Shown in pieces: positions 45,381-55,342 of a DNA stretch of 64,000 nucleotides (its first letter is position 1; the number at the start of each line of letters is the position of its first letter). Below the pieces are notes generated by a model. That model was not told where the DNA came from. It made no database searches and saw nothing but the letters and a program-made list of their open reading frames with translations. The stretch is from an uncultured Prevotellaceae bacterium (GTDB lineage Bacteria; Bacteroidota; Bacteroidia; Bacteroidales; Bacteroidaceae): assembly GCA_902786665.1 (NCBI GenBank), contig CADADN010000012.1, positions 1 through 64,000 on the forward strand, in the 5' to 3' direction. The position numbers and the translations under genes were made by a program.

Positions 45381-46649
45381 ATGAGAATAAAAGAGATACC
45401 CGTACTCCTGCTTACCGGATACTTGGGAAGCGGGAAAACAACATTGGTGAACAGGATCCTCGCCAATAAGAAAGGAATTAAATTTGCAGTGATTGTCAAT
45501 GACATCGGGGAAATCAACATAGATGCCGACCTCATAGAGAAGGGTGGCATCGTTGGCAAGAAAGACGAGAGTCTGGTGGCGTTGCAAAACGGTTGCATCT
45601 GTTGCACATTAAAAATGGACCTCGTTGAACAATTGCGGGACATCACAAGACTCAAGAAATTCGACTACATTGTCATCGAAGCCAGTGGTATTTGCGAGCC
45701 GGCACCCATCGCGCAAACCATCTGCTCAATACCTACCATGGGGCCGGAATACGTGAAAGACGGTCTGGCTCGGCTCGACTGCATTGTCACTGTTGTTGAT
45801 GCATTGAGGATGAAAAGCGACTTCGGAGGTGGCAACGACCTCTTGAAATCCGATATTGATGAAGAGGACATTGAAAACCTTGTCATTCAACAGATAGAAT
45901 TTTGCAACATCGTTTTGCTCAACAAGGCTTCGGAAGTGGAACGTGATGAATTGTCGAGGCTACATCAAGTCATTCGTTCTTTGCAACCAAAGGCAAAAAT
46001 CATCGAGTGTGATTACGGTGACGTGGATTTGGCAAAAATCCTTGATACCCGTATGTTTGATTTCAACGAGGTGGCATCGTCGGCTACTTGGATTGCAGAA
46101 TTGGAGAAACATATCGACGAAGATGAGGATGAGGATGAAGATGAAGACGAGCATCATCACCACGATGAAGACGAACATCATCACCACGATGAAGATGAAC
46201 ATCATCACCACGATGACCACCATGAAGAAGGCGGGCATCACCATCATCACCACCATCATCATGGTGAGGGAGAGGCCGAGGAATATGGCATTGGCACTTA
46301 TGTATATTACCGTCGTCAGCCTATGGATTTGGGATTGTTTGATGAGTTTGTCGCACGCAAATGGCCCAAGAATGTCATCCGTGCCAAGGGGCTCTGCTAT
46401 TTTTATGACGAGCAAGAGATTTGTTACCTGTTTGAACAGGCAGGCAAGCAGTTGAGCATCAAGAATGCCGGACAATGGTATGCAACCATGCCTGCCGACG
46501 AGTTACGTCAACTTCTTGAACGCGAGCCAGGTTTACGAAGGGACTGGGACAGCCGATATGGCGACCGCATGCAAAAAATCGTCTTCATAGGGCAGCATCT
46601 GGACAAAAAAGCCATCGCTAAAGAACTGGATAAGTGCTTGGTTGAATAA
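45381..46649 (+). CDS. COG0523 (CobW/ZigA-like) metallochaperone GTPase with His/Asp repeat
   Basis: Product of 422 residues from the ATG at 45381. The GTPase domain has P-loop GYLGSGKT (13-20), the metal-binding CxCC in NGCICCTL (72-75), the IEASGICEPAPI switch and LLNKASEV for base recognition. A linker near residues 245-305 is a metal-binding tract: three near-identical DEDEHHHH units encoded by 24-bp tandem repeats (46141-46212), then DDHH and nine consecutive His, 23 His in all. A CobW C-terminal domain follows. The family delivers zinc or other metals to client proteins in the cytoplasm; the metal here is unknown. Confidence 0.92.
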   Translation: MRIKEIPVLLLTGYLGSGKTTLVNRILANKKGIKFAVIVNDIGEINIDADLIEKGGIVGKKDESLVALQNGCICCTLKMDLVEQLRDITRLKKFDYIVIEASGICEPAPIAQTICSIPTMGPEYVKDGLARLDCIVTVVDALRMKSDFGGGNDLLKSDIDEEDIENLVIQQIEFCNIVLLNKASEVERDELSRLHQVIRSLQPKAKIIECDYGDVDLAKILDTRMFDFNEVASSATWIAELEKHIDEDEDEDEDEDEHHHHDEDEHHHHDEDEHHHHDDHHEEGGHHHHHHHHHGEGEAEEYGIGTYVYYRRQPMDLGLFDEFVARKWPKNVIRAKGLCYFYDEQEICYLFEQAGKQLSIKNAGQWYATMPADELRQLLEREPGLRRDWDSRYGDRMQKIVFIGQHLDKKAIAKELDKCLVE

Positions 46650-46680
46650 ACGCTTAAATCCCATTCACCCTCATCACCCC

Positions 46681-49131
46681 ATGCGTAGATTTTTCCTAAC
46701 ACTCGTTGTCATCTTGGCAATGGGAGCTACGGCAGACGCCCAACTCCTCATCAATGAGCTGATGCAGTCGAACATCGACTGCATCATGGATGATATGAAC
46801 GAGTTTCCCGACTCATGGGTGGAACTCTACAACCCCAGTTCAACCACCATCAATCTTGGCGACTATAGCATCGGTGTCACCCAAGAGGCCTCTAAGGCAT
46901 GGAGACTGCCTAATCAGCAGGTCTTGTCTCACAAATATGTCATCATCTTTTGCGACAAGGTATCCGACAAGTTGCATGCCGATTTCAAATTGGAGTCTGG
47001 TAATGATGGCGCTGTCTTCCTTTTCAAGAATGGGGTCATTGTTGACCAGGTGACTGGGTTGAACAAGCAACCAGCTCCCAACATCTCTTATGGAAGGAAG
47101 ACCAACGCCGTTCCTGAATGGGGATACCAGGCAGAGGCAACACCCAATGCTGCCAACTGCGGAAAGATTTGTGAGAACATTCTCGGAGAACCTGTCTTTA
47201 GTGTAAAAGGGAGGGTGTTCGCAAGCAGCAAGGTCGTCACCCTTCAACTGTCATTGCCAGATGGTTCTCCCGAAGGAACTGTCATCCGTCTCACCCGTGA
47301 TGGGACGGAACCCACGTCGTCAAGCCCCGCTTACCAAGGCCCCATAAGCATCAACTCCACGCAAACCATCAGGGCAAAACTCTTTTGTGACGGGTGGCTG
47401 TCGCCTCGCTCCACGACCCATTCATACATTTATCACACAAGAAACGTCACCCTCCCGGTCATCTCCATCGTCACCGACGACAAGTATTTTTACGACAACA
47501 AGTTAGGCATCTATGTGGAGGGCACCTACAAAAGCGGGAAAAAAAACTACGAGTACGATTGGCGCCGACCCATCAATTTCGAATACTTCGAGGGCACAGA
47601 GGTGGAAAGTCGTCTCAACCAGCTCTGCGAAACACGCGTACAGGGTGGGGCGTCGAGAGGGTGCAAACTGAAATCTCTTGTGGTGTATGCCAACAAAAGA
47701 TTTGGCAAGAAAAGGCTCAAGCATGAGTTCTTCCCAGACCAGAAGCCGGGATTGGACAATTTCAAATCCATCATCCTCCGCAATGCAGGCAACGACTTCG
47801 ACTATCTCTATATGCGCGACGCCATCATACAGCGCACGATGGCCGCACACACCGACCTCGACTGGCAGGCGTGGAGCCCGGCCATCTTCTATGTCAACGG
47901 CGTATACAAAGGCATGCTCAACATCAGGGAGAGAAGCACTGCAGATAACATTTTCAGCAACTACAACGAACTGGAAGACATTGACATGATTGAGAATTGG
48001 TGGGATTTGAAGGAGGGCACCAAGGTTAATTGGAATCAGTTCCAAGAATTTTATGCTGAGCATGGCCACACATTGGAGGAATATGCGCAATGGATAGACT
48101 GGGAGGAATTCATCAACTTGATGGTGATGAACCTATTTTACAACAACCAAGACTTTCCTGGAAACAACATCGTGATGTGGAGACCCAGAACGGAAGGTGG
48201 AGTGTGGCGTTTCGTGGCCAAGGACACCGACTTCGGATTGGGACTCTATGGTGGCAATCCTTCTTATAACACCATAGAATGGATTTACAACCCTGATTAT
48301 GATTCCGACAGAAGTTGGGCCAACAAATATGAATACACCAGGCTCTTCAGGAGGATGATGGAGGATAAGGATTTTGAACGCGAGTTCATCGACCGTGCAG
48401 CCATCTATATGGGCGACTTCATGAACTACCACGGCACGGTGGCCATCTGGGATCCCATGTATGAACTTATCAAAACAGAATATCCCCATCATCGCAAACT
48501 CATCAATCAGTGGTGGCCCAATTACACATCAGAACTCAATACTGCGCGTGATTGGTTGGCAGAACGTCCCAATCACTTCTACAACCACCTGGCGAATCAT
48601 TATGGGTTAGGGGCTCCCGTCCCCATACAAGTCAACCTCGATTGTGACGAGGGGGACCTCAAGACAGTGACGACCAGCATCAACGGCATTCCACTGTCAG
48701 AGGGAACTTTCAAAGGCAAGTTCTTCACCGGGCGCGCCATGACCATCCAAGCCACTCCGTTGGCCGATAAAAAAGTCACCAAATGGATGATGGTGACAGT
48801 GGGCACAAACGGGGGTGCTTCAACTAAATACATAGAAGGTCCTGCGCTCTCCTTCAATGTGCCGTCATGCAAGGAAATCATCATCAAGGCATTCTTCGAC
48901 CAATACGACAGCATCGACGAATCACCTGTCAGCCCATGGGAGTGGAGTAGGGAAGGGGACATCCTCACGCTTGAAGGGGTGGAACGCGGAACGCCTGTCT
49001 TTATCTACGACCTGAAAGGAATCCTTGTACAGAGACATGTCTGTGAAGATTATTTCACGCGCATCTCCCTTCCATCCTCGCAGTCCGTTTATATCGTGAG
49101 GGTGGGTGACCGCGGCTTCAAGGTGAAGTAA
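46681..49131 (+). CDS. Secreted CotH-family protein with lamin-tail domain and sorting-like tail
   Basis: Product of 816 residues from the ATG at 46681 (MRRFFLTLVV); the frame is open to 46642 but that overlaps the previous gene. In order: a signal peptide (1-21), a lamin-tail-like domain (LLINELMQSN to about 130, with DSWVELYNPSSTTINLGDYSI), a chitobiase-like beta domain (TRDGTEPTSSSPAY), and a CotH kinase-like domain (about 255-560) with RVQGGASRGC, YMRDAIIQRTM, GVYKGMLNIRER and FVAKDTDFGLG. The C-terminus (VFIYDLKGILVQ ... SVYIVRVGDRGFKVK) resembles a type IX secretion sorting tail. CotH kinases phosphorylate spore-coat proteins in Bacillus; in Bacteroidetes the substrate is unknown. Confidence 0.88.
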   Translation: MRRFFLTLVVILAMGATADAQLLINELMQSNIDCIMDDMNEFPDSWVELYNPSSTTINLGDYSIGVTQEASKAWRLPNQQVLSHKYVIIFCDKVSDKLHADFKLESGNDGAVFLFKNGVIVDQVTGLNKQPAPNISYGRKTNAVPEWGYQAEATPNAANCGKICENILGEPVFSVKGRVFASSKVVTLQLSLPDGSPEGTVIRLTRDGTEPTSSSPAYQGPISINSTQTIRAKLFCDGWLSPRSTTHSYIYHTRNVTLPVISIVTDDKYFYDNKLGIYVEGTYKSGKKNYEYDWRRPINFEYFEGTEVESRLNQLCETRVQGGASRGCKLKSLVVYANKRFGKKRLKHEFFPDQKPGLDNFKSIILRNAGNDFDYLYMRDAIIQRTMAAHTDLDWQAWSPAIFYVNGVYKGMLNIRERSTADNIFSNYNELEDIDMIENWWDLKEGTKVNWNQFQEFYAEHGHTLEEYAQWIDWEEFINLMVMNLFYNNQDFPGNNIVMWRPRTEGGVWRFVAKDTDFGLGLYGGNPSYNTIEWIYNPDYDSDRSWANKYEYTRLFRRMMEDKDFEREFIDRAAIYMGDFMNYHGTVAIWDPMYELIKTEYPHHRKLINQWWPNYTSELNTARDWLAERPNHFYNHLANHYGLGAPVPIQVNLDCDEGDLKTVTTSINGIPLSEGTFKGKFFTGRAMTIQATPLADKKVTKWMMVTVGTNGGASTKYIEGPALSFNVPSCKEIIIKAFFDQYDSIDESPVSPWEWSREGDILTLEGVERGTPVFIYDLKGILVQRHVCEDYFTRISLPSSQSVYIVRVGDRGFKVK

Positions 49132-49138
49132 ACACATT

Positions 49139-49168
49139 GGAGGCCCTAGTCAAAGAACTAGAGCCTCC
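49139..49168 (+). terminator. Hairpin downstream of the CotH-family gene
   Basis: GGAGGCCCTAGT (49139-49150) pairs with ACTAGAGCCTCC (49157-49168) with one mismatch, 8 bases past the stop codon. The tail ATAATCCTTATTG is only partly T-rich. Confidence 0.6.
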
Positions 49169-49266
49169 ATAATCCTTATTGTCGAGAGACTATTTGAAAC
49201 AGTGGATTCATACATATAATTCCCATGTAAGGGTTCATATCATTGTTTATGGACCTCTTGGCGTAT

Positions 49267-49327
49267 GAAGTCTACGGACTTTATGGACTGTAAAGACTGG
49301 GGGTTGTCCTTTGAGTCCGTAGACTTC
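49267..49327. repeat. 14-bp inverted repeat between convergent genes
   Basis: GAAGTCTACGGACT (49267-49280) and AGTCCGTAGACTTC (49314-49327) are perfect mirror arms around 33 bases that contain more GGACT/AGACT words. It lies 8 bases past the stop codon of the giant repeat protein on the minus strand and may end its transcript; no T-run is seen. Confidence 0.5.
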
Positions 49328-49335
49328 TTGTTTGA

Positions 49336-52300
49336 TTAGTGTCTCACCGTCTTACTGCCATTTTTGATGACCACGCCACGTGCGTTCTTGCCCACGCGGA
49401 CGCCGACGGTATTGTAACCTTCACCGGTGGCGTCATCGGAAACCTCCAGGACTTCGATGCCTGTTGCCGTGCCGCCGGACATGATGGTCTCATAAAGGCG
49501 ATTGGCGGACTGCACGGCTACCACCTCCACGTCACTTGGCTGGCAACCGGCGAGGTCGAAGTGGAGGAGGGAGGTGTCGTCGGAACGCAGCTCCGTGTTG
49601 TCGTTGGCGTGGAGGATGATGTTGTAGAGGCCGCCGCCAAGGGCGCGAGAGTCAACGTGGTGGCCGGCGGAACGTGAGGAGGAGAGCCTCACGTTGCCCA
49701 TAGCCCCGCCCTCCGGGAGACGGAGGGTGAGGTGCATTGCGGTGTAGCTTTCCGGTGTGTCGAGATGTAGGAGACAATGGCTGCCGTCTGTGGTGAGCCA
49801 GAGGCGGTCGAAGGTGGCCTCACGTGCCGTGGCAGGGGCGTGAGACGCATTTTGGGTCAATATGATGTTCACGAGGCTCGTGACATCTGTGATGGTGATG
49901 AGTTCGTCGCCCGACACGTCGGCGTTCTCGATGTAGAAGGGTGAGGGATGCTTGCCAAGCACGTAGTCCACGGTGAGCGTCACGTCGGTGATGGTCACAG
50001 CGCCGTCGTGGTTCACGTCACCCATCGGGAACGACCTGTCCTTGAAATAGCCGCCCTTCCATTTGTACCAGCCGTCGCCCTCCTCGTCCTTTACAGGTGT
50101 GAAGCCAGCAGGATAGATAAGGGTGCAAGGAGCATCCTGCGTACCCACGCCGGAGCAGGCATTGGCAGGCATGTTTCCTGCCGTGGCAGGTACGATGAGG
50201 GTTTTCAGGGCGGTGCAGTTCTTCAGCATCGTTGACCAGTACATATTCGATGGCATGGTGAAACTGCTCAAATCGAGGCTCGTCAGGCTGGAGCATTTAT
50301 CGAACATTCCACCCATATACGTGACTCTCGCTGTATTGAATCCGCTCACGTCGATGCTTTCCAGACTGGAGCAACCAGAGAACATTCCACTCATATTGGT
50401 GGCTTGTTCTGTGTTAAATCCGCTCACGTCGAGGCTTTCCAGGCTGGAGCAACCATAGAACATGTTCTGCATATTGGTTACATTGGTTGTGTTGAATCCG
50501 CTTAAGTCGATTCTCGTTAACCCATTACAAGAATTGAACATATAATACATATTGGTCACCTCACTTGTGTTGAGGTACTGTATGTTGATAATGTTGGCTT
50601 GGGACATGCCAGAGAACCAATAAGCGCAGGACGTGGGTCGGGCGTCTGCGAAAGTGGAGGTGAACACCACGTTCTCAATGGTGCTGGCTTTGAAATGCCA
50701 TCCCGGTATGACTACCCCCGTATTCATCCCGAATATCTCACCTCGGGTTATGCCCTTGTTTTTGTCATAGACAAACGTCAACGTGGTGCCGGAGAGCACG
50801 GCATAAGGCTCGTTCACGGGGTCTTTGAAGTAACCGGACTTCCATTTGAAGTAGTTGTCGAAAGACGCGTCCGGCGTGATGTCGACTGTAGTATACAAGG
50901 CACAGGGGTTTGCAGCGGTTCCCACACCCGTAAAGGCATCGGAGGACAACTCATTTGCTCCTATCGGATTGATGGAGAGGGATTGCAGCGACGTGCAACC
51001 TGACAGCATCTTTGAGCTCTCATGTGGGATTTTGAAATCGTCAAGAATCAAGCGTTTGAGCTTGCTGCAGCCCTTGAACATATACCCATTGTCATACACT
51101 TTGTCCATGTTGAAGCCATCCACCCCTTCCAATTCAGTAAGGCTGCTGCAGTTTTGGAACATGGCTATCATCGCTTCCACGTTTTCTGTGTTGAACGAGG
51201 AAAGGCCCTCCAAGGTTCGCAGGTTTGTGCAACTGTCGAACATATATGCCATAGAGGTCACATTGTCTGTCACGAAACTGCTTACGTCCAAGGTCGTAAG
51301 ATTCTTGCACCTGCTGAACATATTCTTCATATTGGTCACATCAGAGGTGTTGAGACAATCGAGGTGCTCGATGGTGGTCAGTTTCAACATGCCATCAAAC
51401 CACATAAAGCACGTGGTTGGCCTGACATCAGAGAATTTGGAATCGAACACAACAGTTGTAACATCATAACAGCTTTGATCCCATCCCGGTTCCGATTCAC
51501 CATCATTCAGGTCGTATGTCGTGCCGGCGCGCAAGACCCTCTGGTTGTCGTAGTAGAACGTCAGCGTGGTCTCGTCCGTGGAGAGCACGGTGTATGGCTC
51601 TGGTTCTGCATCCTTGAAGTAGCCACCCTTCCATTTGTAATAACCGTCTCCCGTTTCGTCTGTCACAAGATTGAAGCCTTCGGGATAGATGAGAGTGCAA
51701 GGAGTGGCCTGCTTGCCCACGCCGATGCAAGCGTTGCTGTTCAGGTTTCCTGCGGTGGGGGAGATGATGAGTTCTTTAAGTCCAGTGAGACTAAAGAAGA
51801 TGTAGGATGACTGCACCGTTTCGTTGAATGTAAAGCTGCTCACATCAAGGTTCGACAGTTTGTAGCAATAGTAGAACATGCCTTCCATGTTGGTTACTTT
51901 TGCTGTGTTGAAACTGCTCACGTCGACGTGTTCCAGATTGTTGCAGAAAAAGAACATGGAATTCATATTTTCCACGTTGGAGGTGTTGAATCCACTCAAG
52001 TCGAGGCTTCCCAAATTATTGCAGCTTGAGAACATTTGATACATAGTGGTCACCTCGCTTGTGTTGAGGTAATTGATGCCGATAATGTTGGTGATTTTGG
52101 ACATACCGTCGAACCAACGAGCGCAGGACTTGGGGCGGGCGTCTGCAAAGGAGGAGGTAAACAATACGCTCTCTATGGTGCCTGCTTTGCTGTACCATTC
52201 CGGGTTGGCATTTCCTGTGTTCATCCCAAATGTCTCATCTTCGGCTGTGGCCCTCCATTTGTCGTAGATGAACAACAACGTGGTGCCATTAAGTACGGCG

Positions 52301-54687
52301 TATGGCTCTGGTTCTGCGTCCTTGAAGTAGCCGTCCTTCCACTTGTACCAGCCGTCGCCTGTGGTGGCACCCTCCAACGTGATATTGTCGGGATAGAGCA
52401 GGGTGCAGGGGTTGTCGGAGGTTCCCACGCCATCGCAGGCACCTTCGGCCAACCTGTTCGCCGTCGCAGGGAGGATGAGGGATTGCAGCGACGTACAGCC
52501 TGTGAACATTCCCGTATTGTAAACCTCTGGAATGGTGAAGTTTATAAGGTTCAATGTGGTGAGACTACTACAGTTGGCAAACATCCCATCGCAGTTAATT
52601 ATGTTTCTCGTGTTGAAGGAAATACCCTGAAGGTTGGTGAGACTGGTACAGTCCATAAACATGCACACCATGGATGCCACGTTACCCGTGTTGAACGAAG
52701 AAAGGCCTTCCAAGGTTGTAAGGTTGTAGCACTGGTAGAACATATATGACATAGAGGTCACATTGTCTGTCACAAAACTGCTTACGTCCAAGGTCGTAAG
52801 GTTCTGGCATCTGCCAAACATATAACTCATTCTGGTCACCTCGGATGTGTTGAGATAGTCCAGATGCACAATGCTGGTCAAGCCCGTCATACCACAGAAC
52901 CAGGATTCGCACGAAGTGGGTCTGGCATCAACAAAACTTGCATCGAACACCACGGTTTGAGTCTGGAAGCAATTGTGATCAACAAACCAGCCCGGCTCGT
53001 CATATGCCGTGTTCAAATCGTATGTCGTGCCGGTACGATTGGCTCTCTGCTTGTCGTAGTAGAACGTCAATGTGTTGCCGTTGAACACGGCGTATGGCTC
53101 TGGTTCTGCGTCCTTGAAGTAGCCGCCCTTCCATTTGTACCAGCCGTCTCCCGTTTCGTCCGTCACAGGATTGAAGCCTGCGGGATAGACGAGGGTGCAG
53201 GGGGTTGTAGAGCTACCCACGTCCAAACAAGCGTCAGAAGCGAGGTCGTTGGCGGTGGCGGGGATGGTGAGGGATTGCAGAGAGGAGCAGCTACCAAGCA
53301 TCGTCTTGGTGTTGGCACTTGAATTGAAGGTGAAGCTGCCCAGGTTGAGATTGGTAAGGCTTGAGCAACCATAGAACATGGAAACGAAGCCTTCATTCGG
53401 GTCTGTCACGCTGCTGGTATCGAAGCTGCTGAGGTCGATGTCCTTCAAATTTGTACACAAGCTGAACATTCCTGTCATGGATGTCACGTTTTCCGTGTTG
53501 AAATGGCTCACGTCGATGTGCTCCAAGGGGCATTGAATGAACATATTCACCATATCGGTCACAGCCGAGGTGTTGAGATATTCCAATCCAGTGATGTTGT
53601 TGAGATTGTACAAACCGAACCAATAGCGACAACAGGTGGGGCGGGCGTCGGCGAAGGAGGGGTCGAACACAACGCTCGTTATACTGCCATTTTTGGATAT
53701 CCATCCCGGGGTGTTGCCCCTTGAGTTCATATCGTATGTCGTGCCGGAGCGCAAGGCCCTCTGCGTGTCGTAGTAGAATGTCAATGTGGTTTCGTCCGTG
53801 GAGAGCACTGCGTATGCTTCTTGCCTTCCATCCTTAAAGTAGCCGGACTTCCATTTGTACCAACCGTTGCCCGTTTCGTCAGTTTCAAGATTGAAGTTTT
53901 CAGGATAGACGAGTGTGCAGGGGGTTGTTGGGCTTCCCACATTGTAGCAGGCACTGGAAGAGAGATGGTTGGCTGTGGCGGGGATGGTGAGGGTTTGCAG
54001 AGAGGAACAGCCACCGAGCATCGTCGTGGTTTTTACAAAAGAGGTGAAGGTGAAGCTACTCAGGTTGAGACTAGTGAGGCTTGAGCAACCATAGAACATG
54101 GAAACGAAACCTTCTTCTGAGGCGACCACGCTACTGGTATTGAAGTGGCTCAAGTCGACGTTTTTGAGATTTGAACACATAGAGAACATAGATCCCATAA
54201 CTGTCACGTTTTCCGTGTTGAAATGGCTTACATCGATGTTCTCCAGGGGGCATTGCATAAACATCTGCTCCATGTCGGTTACCGCCGAGGTATTGAGATA
54301 TTCCAAGCCTGTGATGCTGTTGAGATAGGGCATGGAGAACCAATTATGGCAGCTGGTGGGGCGGGCGTCAGCGAAGGAGGGGTCGAAGACCACCTTGGTG
54401 ATATTGATGCCATTGGTGTGCCATTCCGGGTTATTGCTCCCAGTGTTCATGTCGTATGTCGTGTTGGAGGTCCAGACCCTCTGATCATCGTAGTAGAAAG
54501 TTAGAGTGGAACCGTTGAGCTCGGCGTATGGCTCTAATAATACAGAATGGAATGTGCTGTCGAATCTGCCGCCCTTCCATATGACATCTCCGTCTTGTTG
54601 CGTGGCTCCCTGTGGTGTGAAATCTGCAGGGCACACGAGGGTGCAAGGTAAAGAAGTTCCCATTCCCTCGAATGCATCCGAGGCCAA
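49336..54687 (-). CDS. Giant BspA-like DUF285 repeat surface protein, main part
   Basis: The 1783-residue frame (TTG start at 54687, but open to about 54850) holds six units of about 240-260 residues. Each has a LTFYYDxQR strand, VVFDxSFADARPTSC-WF, several DUF285/leucine-rich motifs (YLNTSEVTNM-MF--C--L--LDVSSFNT), and CTLIYP-GF---DETGDGWYKWKGGYFKD. Residues about 1575-1632 form a dockerin-like pair (GDVNHDGAVTITD, ADVSGDELITITD), followed by a beta domain and the tail VGVRVGKNARGVVIKNG, typical of Prevotella surface proteins. It lacks a signal peptide because it is the continuation of the fragment at 54812-55342, out of frame by one base. BspA-type proteins bind host or bacterial surfaces. 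Confidence 0.88.
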   Translation of the reverse strand: MASDAFEGMGTSLPCTLVCPADFTPQGATQQDGDVIWKGGRFDSTFHSVLLEPYAELNGSTLTFYYDDQRVWTSNTTYDMNTGSNNPEWHTNGINITKVVFDPSFADARPTSCHNWFSMPYLNSITGLEYLNTSAVTDMEQMFMQCPLENIDVSHFNTENVTVMGSMFSMCSNLKNVDLSHFNTSSVVASEEGFVSMFYGCSSLTSLNLSSFTFTSFVKTTTMLGGCSSLQTLTIPATANHLSSSACYNVGSPTTPCTLVYPENFNLETDETGNGWYKWKSGYFKDGRQEAYAVLSTDETTLTFYYDTQRALRSGTTYDMNSRGNTPGWISKNGSITSVVFDPSFADARPTCCRYWFGLYNLNNITGLEYLNTSAVTDMVNMFIQCPLEHIDVSHFNTENVTSMTGMFSLCTNLKDIDLSSFDTSSVTDPNEGFVSMFYGCSSLTNLNLGSFTFNSSANTKTMLGSCSSLQSLTIPATANDLASDACLDVGSSTTPCTLVYPAGFNPVTDETGDGWYKWKGGYFKDAEPEPYAVFNGNTLTFYYDKQRANRTGTTYDLNTAYDEPGWFVDHNCFQTQTVVFDASFVDARPTSCESWFCGMTGLTSIVHLDYLNTSEVTRMSYMFGRCQNLTTLDVSSFVTDNVTSMSYMFYQCYNLTTLEGLSSFNTGNVASMVCMFMDCTSLTNLQGISFNTRNIINCDGMFANCSSLTTLNLINFTIPEVYNTGMFTGCTSLQSLILPATANRLAEGACDGVGTSDNPCTLLYPDNITLEGATTGDGWYKWKDGYFKDAEPEPYAVLNGTTLLFIYDKWRATAEDETFGMNTGNANPEWYSKAGTIESVLFTSSFADARPKSCARWFDGMSKITNIIGINYLNTSEVTTMYQMFSSCNNLGSLDLSGFNTSNVENMNSMFFFCNNLEHVDVSSFNTAKVTNMEGMFYYCYKLSNLDVSSFTFNETVQSSYIFFSLTGLKELIISPTAGNLNSNACIGVGKQATPCTLIYPEGFNLVTDETGDGYYKWKGGYFKDAEPEPYTVLSTDETTLTFYYDNQRVLRAGTTYDLNDGESEPGWDQSCYDVTTVVFDSKFSDVRPTTCFMWFDGMLKLTTIEHLDCLNTSDVTNMKNMFSRCKNLTTLDVSSFVTDNVTSMAYMFDSCTNLRTLEGLSSFNTENVEAMIAMFQNCSSLTELEGVDGFNMDKVYDNGYMFKGCSKLKRLILDDFKIPHESSKMLSGCTSLQSLSINPIGANELSSDAFTGVGTAANPCALYTTVDITPDASFDNYFKWKSGYFKDPVNEPYAVLSGTTLTFVYDKNKGITRGEIFGMNTGVVIPGWHFKASTIENVVFTSTFADARPTSCAYWFSGMSQANIINIQYLNTSEVTNMYYMFNSCNGLTRIDLSGFNTTNVTNMQNMFYGCSSLESLDVSGFNTEQATNMSGMFSGCSSLESIDVSGFNTARVTYMGGMFDKCSSLTSLDLSSFTMPSNMYWSTMLKNCTALKTLIVPATAGNMPANACSGVGTQDAPCTLIYPAGFTPVKDEEGDGWYKWKGGYFKDRSFPMGDVNHDGAVTITDVTLTVDYVLGKHPSPFYIENADVSGDELITITDVTSLVNIILTQNASHAPATAREATFDRLWLTTDGSHCLLHLDTPESYTAMHLTLRLPEGGAMGNVRLSSSRSAGHHVDSRALGGGLYNIILHANDNTELRSDDTSLLHFDLAGCQPSDVEVVAVQSANRLYETIMSGGTATGIEVLEVSDDATGEGYNTVGVRVGKNARGVVIKNGSKTVRH

Positions 54688-54811
54688 GTTGTTGGCAGAG
54701 GAGGAAACTTTCAGGATTACAGTCCTAGCGTTCTTCAGCAGTCCCGTAGTGTTGATAGTTGTTTTAAAGTCGAGGTCGGATACGTCGATACCGTAGTTAA
54801 CGCCGTAACCT

Positions 54812-55342
54812 TTATACGTAATATGACAAATTCGCGAGCATGTAGCTCATATCGGTGACACTGGAAAGGTCGAAATGGGAAAGGTCGAAACTTTCTAAGT
54901 AACAATCATCATTGTCTCTGATATCGCGTCCAAGTCCATCGAACATGTGGCTCATGTTTCTCACCTGAGAAGTGTTGAAATATTCCCATCCACTGAATTG
55001 AATTTCAGAGCGAGCATATAAGCCCGAAAACCAATATGATGTGTTGGTGGGGCGGTAATTAGCGAAACTGCTATCGAATGTGATATAGATACCAGACTCT
55101 GCGTCTGGAATGTTGAGTGTTCCACCATTCTGAGGCAGCAGGTAGGTCTCACCCCTGGTACTTCGTTGGTCATCATAGTAGAACGTGACCCTTTCTCCCA
55201 AAATCCAAGATTCTTCTCCGTCAGTATCCATGTCTTTATCCAAGGCATAATATGCCTCTTTGTTGGAGTTTTGGGCTTTCACACCTATGCTTCCCGCCAA
55301 GCTCAGGAGCATAAGCAATAACAATAGAATTTTTTGTCTCAT
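54812..55342 (-). CDS. N-terminal fragment of the giant DUF285 repeat protein
   Basis: Product of 176 residues: a signal peptide (1-24, cleavage after VKAQ) and a first repeat unit with VTFYYDDQRSTRGETY, ITFDSSFANYRPTNTSYWFSG, YFNTSQVRNMSHMF and LSSVTDMSYMLANL. It ends abruptly at SYYV. In the +1 frame the reading continues through YKGYGVNYGIDVSDLDFKTT into the 1783-residue frame without a stop, so one base has been lost or gained between about 54812 and 54850. The intact gene would span 49336-55342 and encode about 2000 residues with seven units. Whether this is a real mutation, a phase switch or a sequence error cannot be told. A -7-like TATCTTTG is at 55423-55430. Confidence 0.85.
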   Translation of the reverse strand: MRQKILLLLLMLLSLAGSIGVKAQNSNKEAYYALDKDMDTDGEESWILGERVTFYYDDQRSTRGETYLLPQNGGTLNIPDAESGIYITFDSSFANYRPTNTSYWFSGLYARSEIQFSGWEYFNTSQVRNMSHMFDGLGRDIRDNDDCYLESFDLSHFDLSSVTDMSYMLANLSYYV

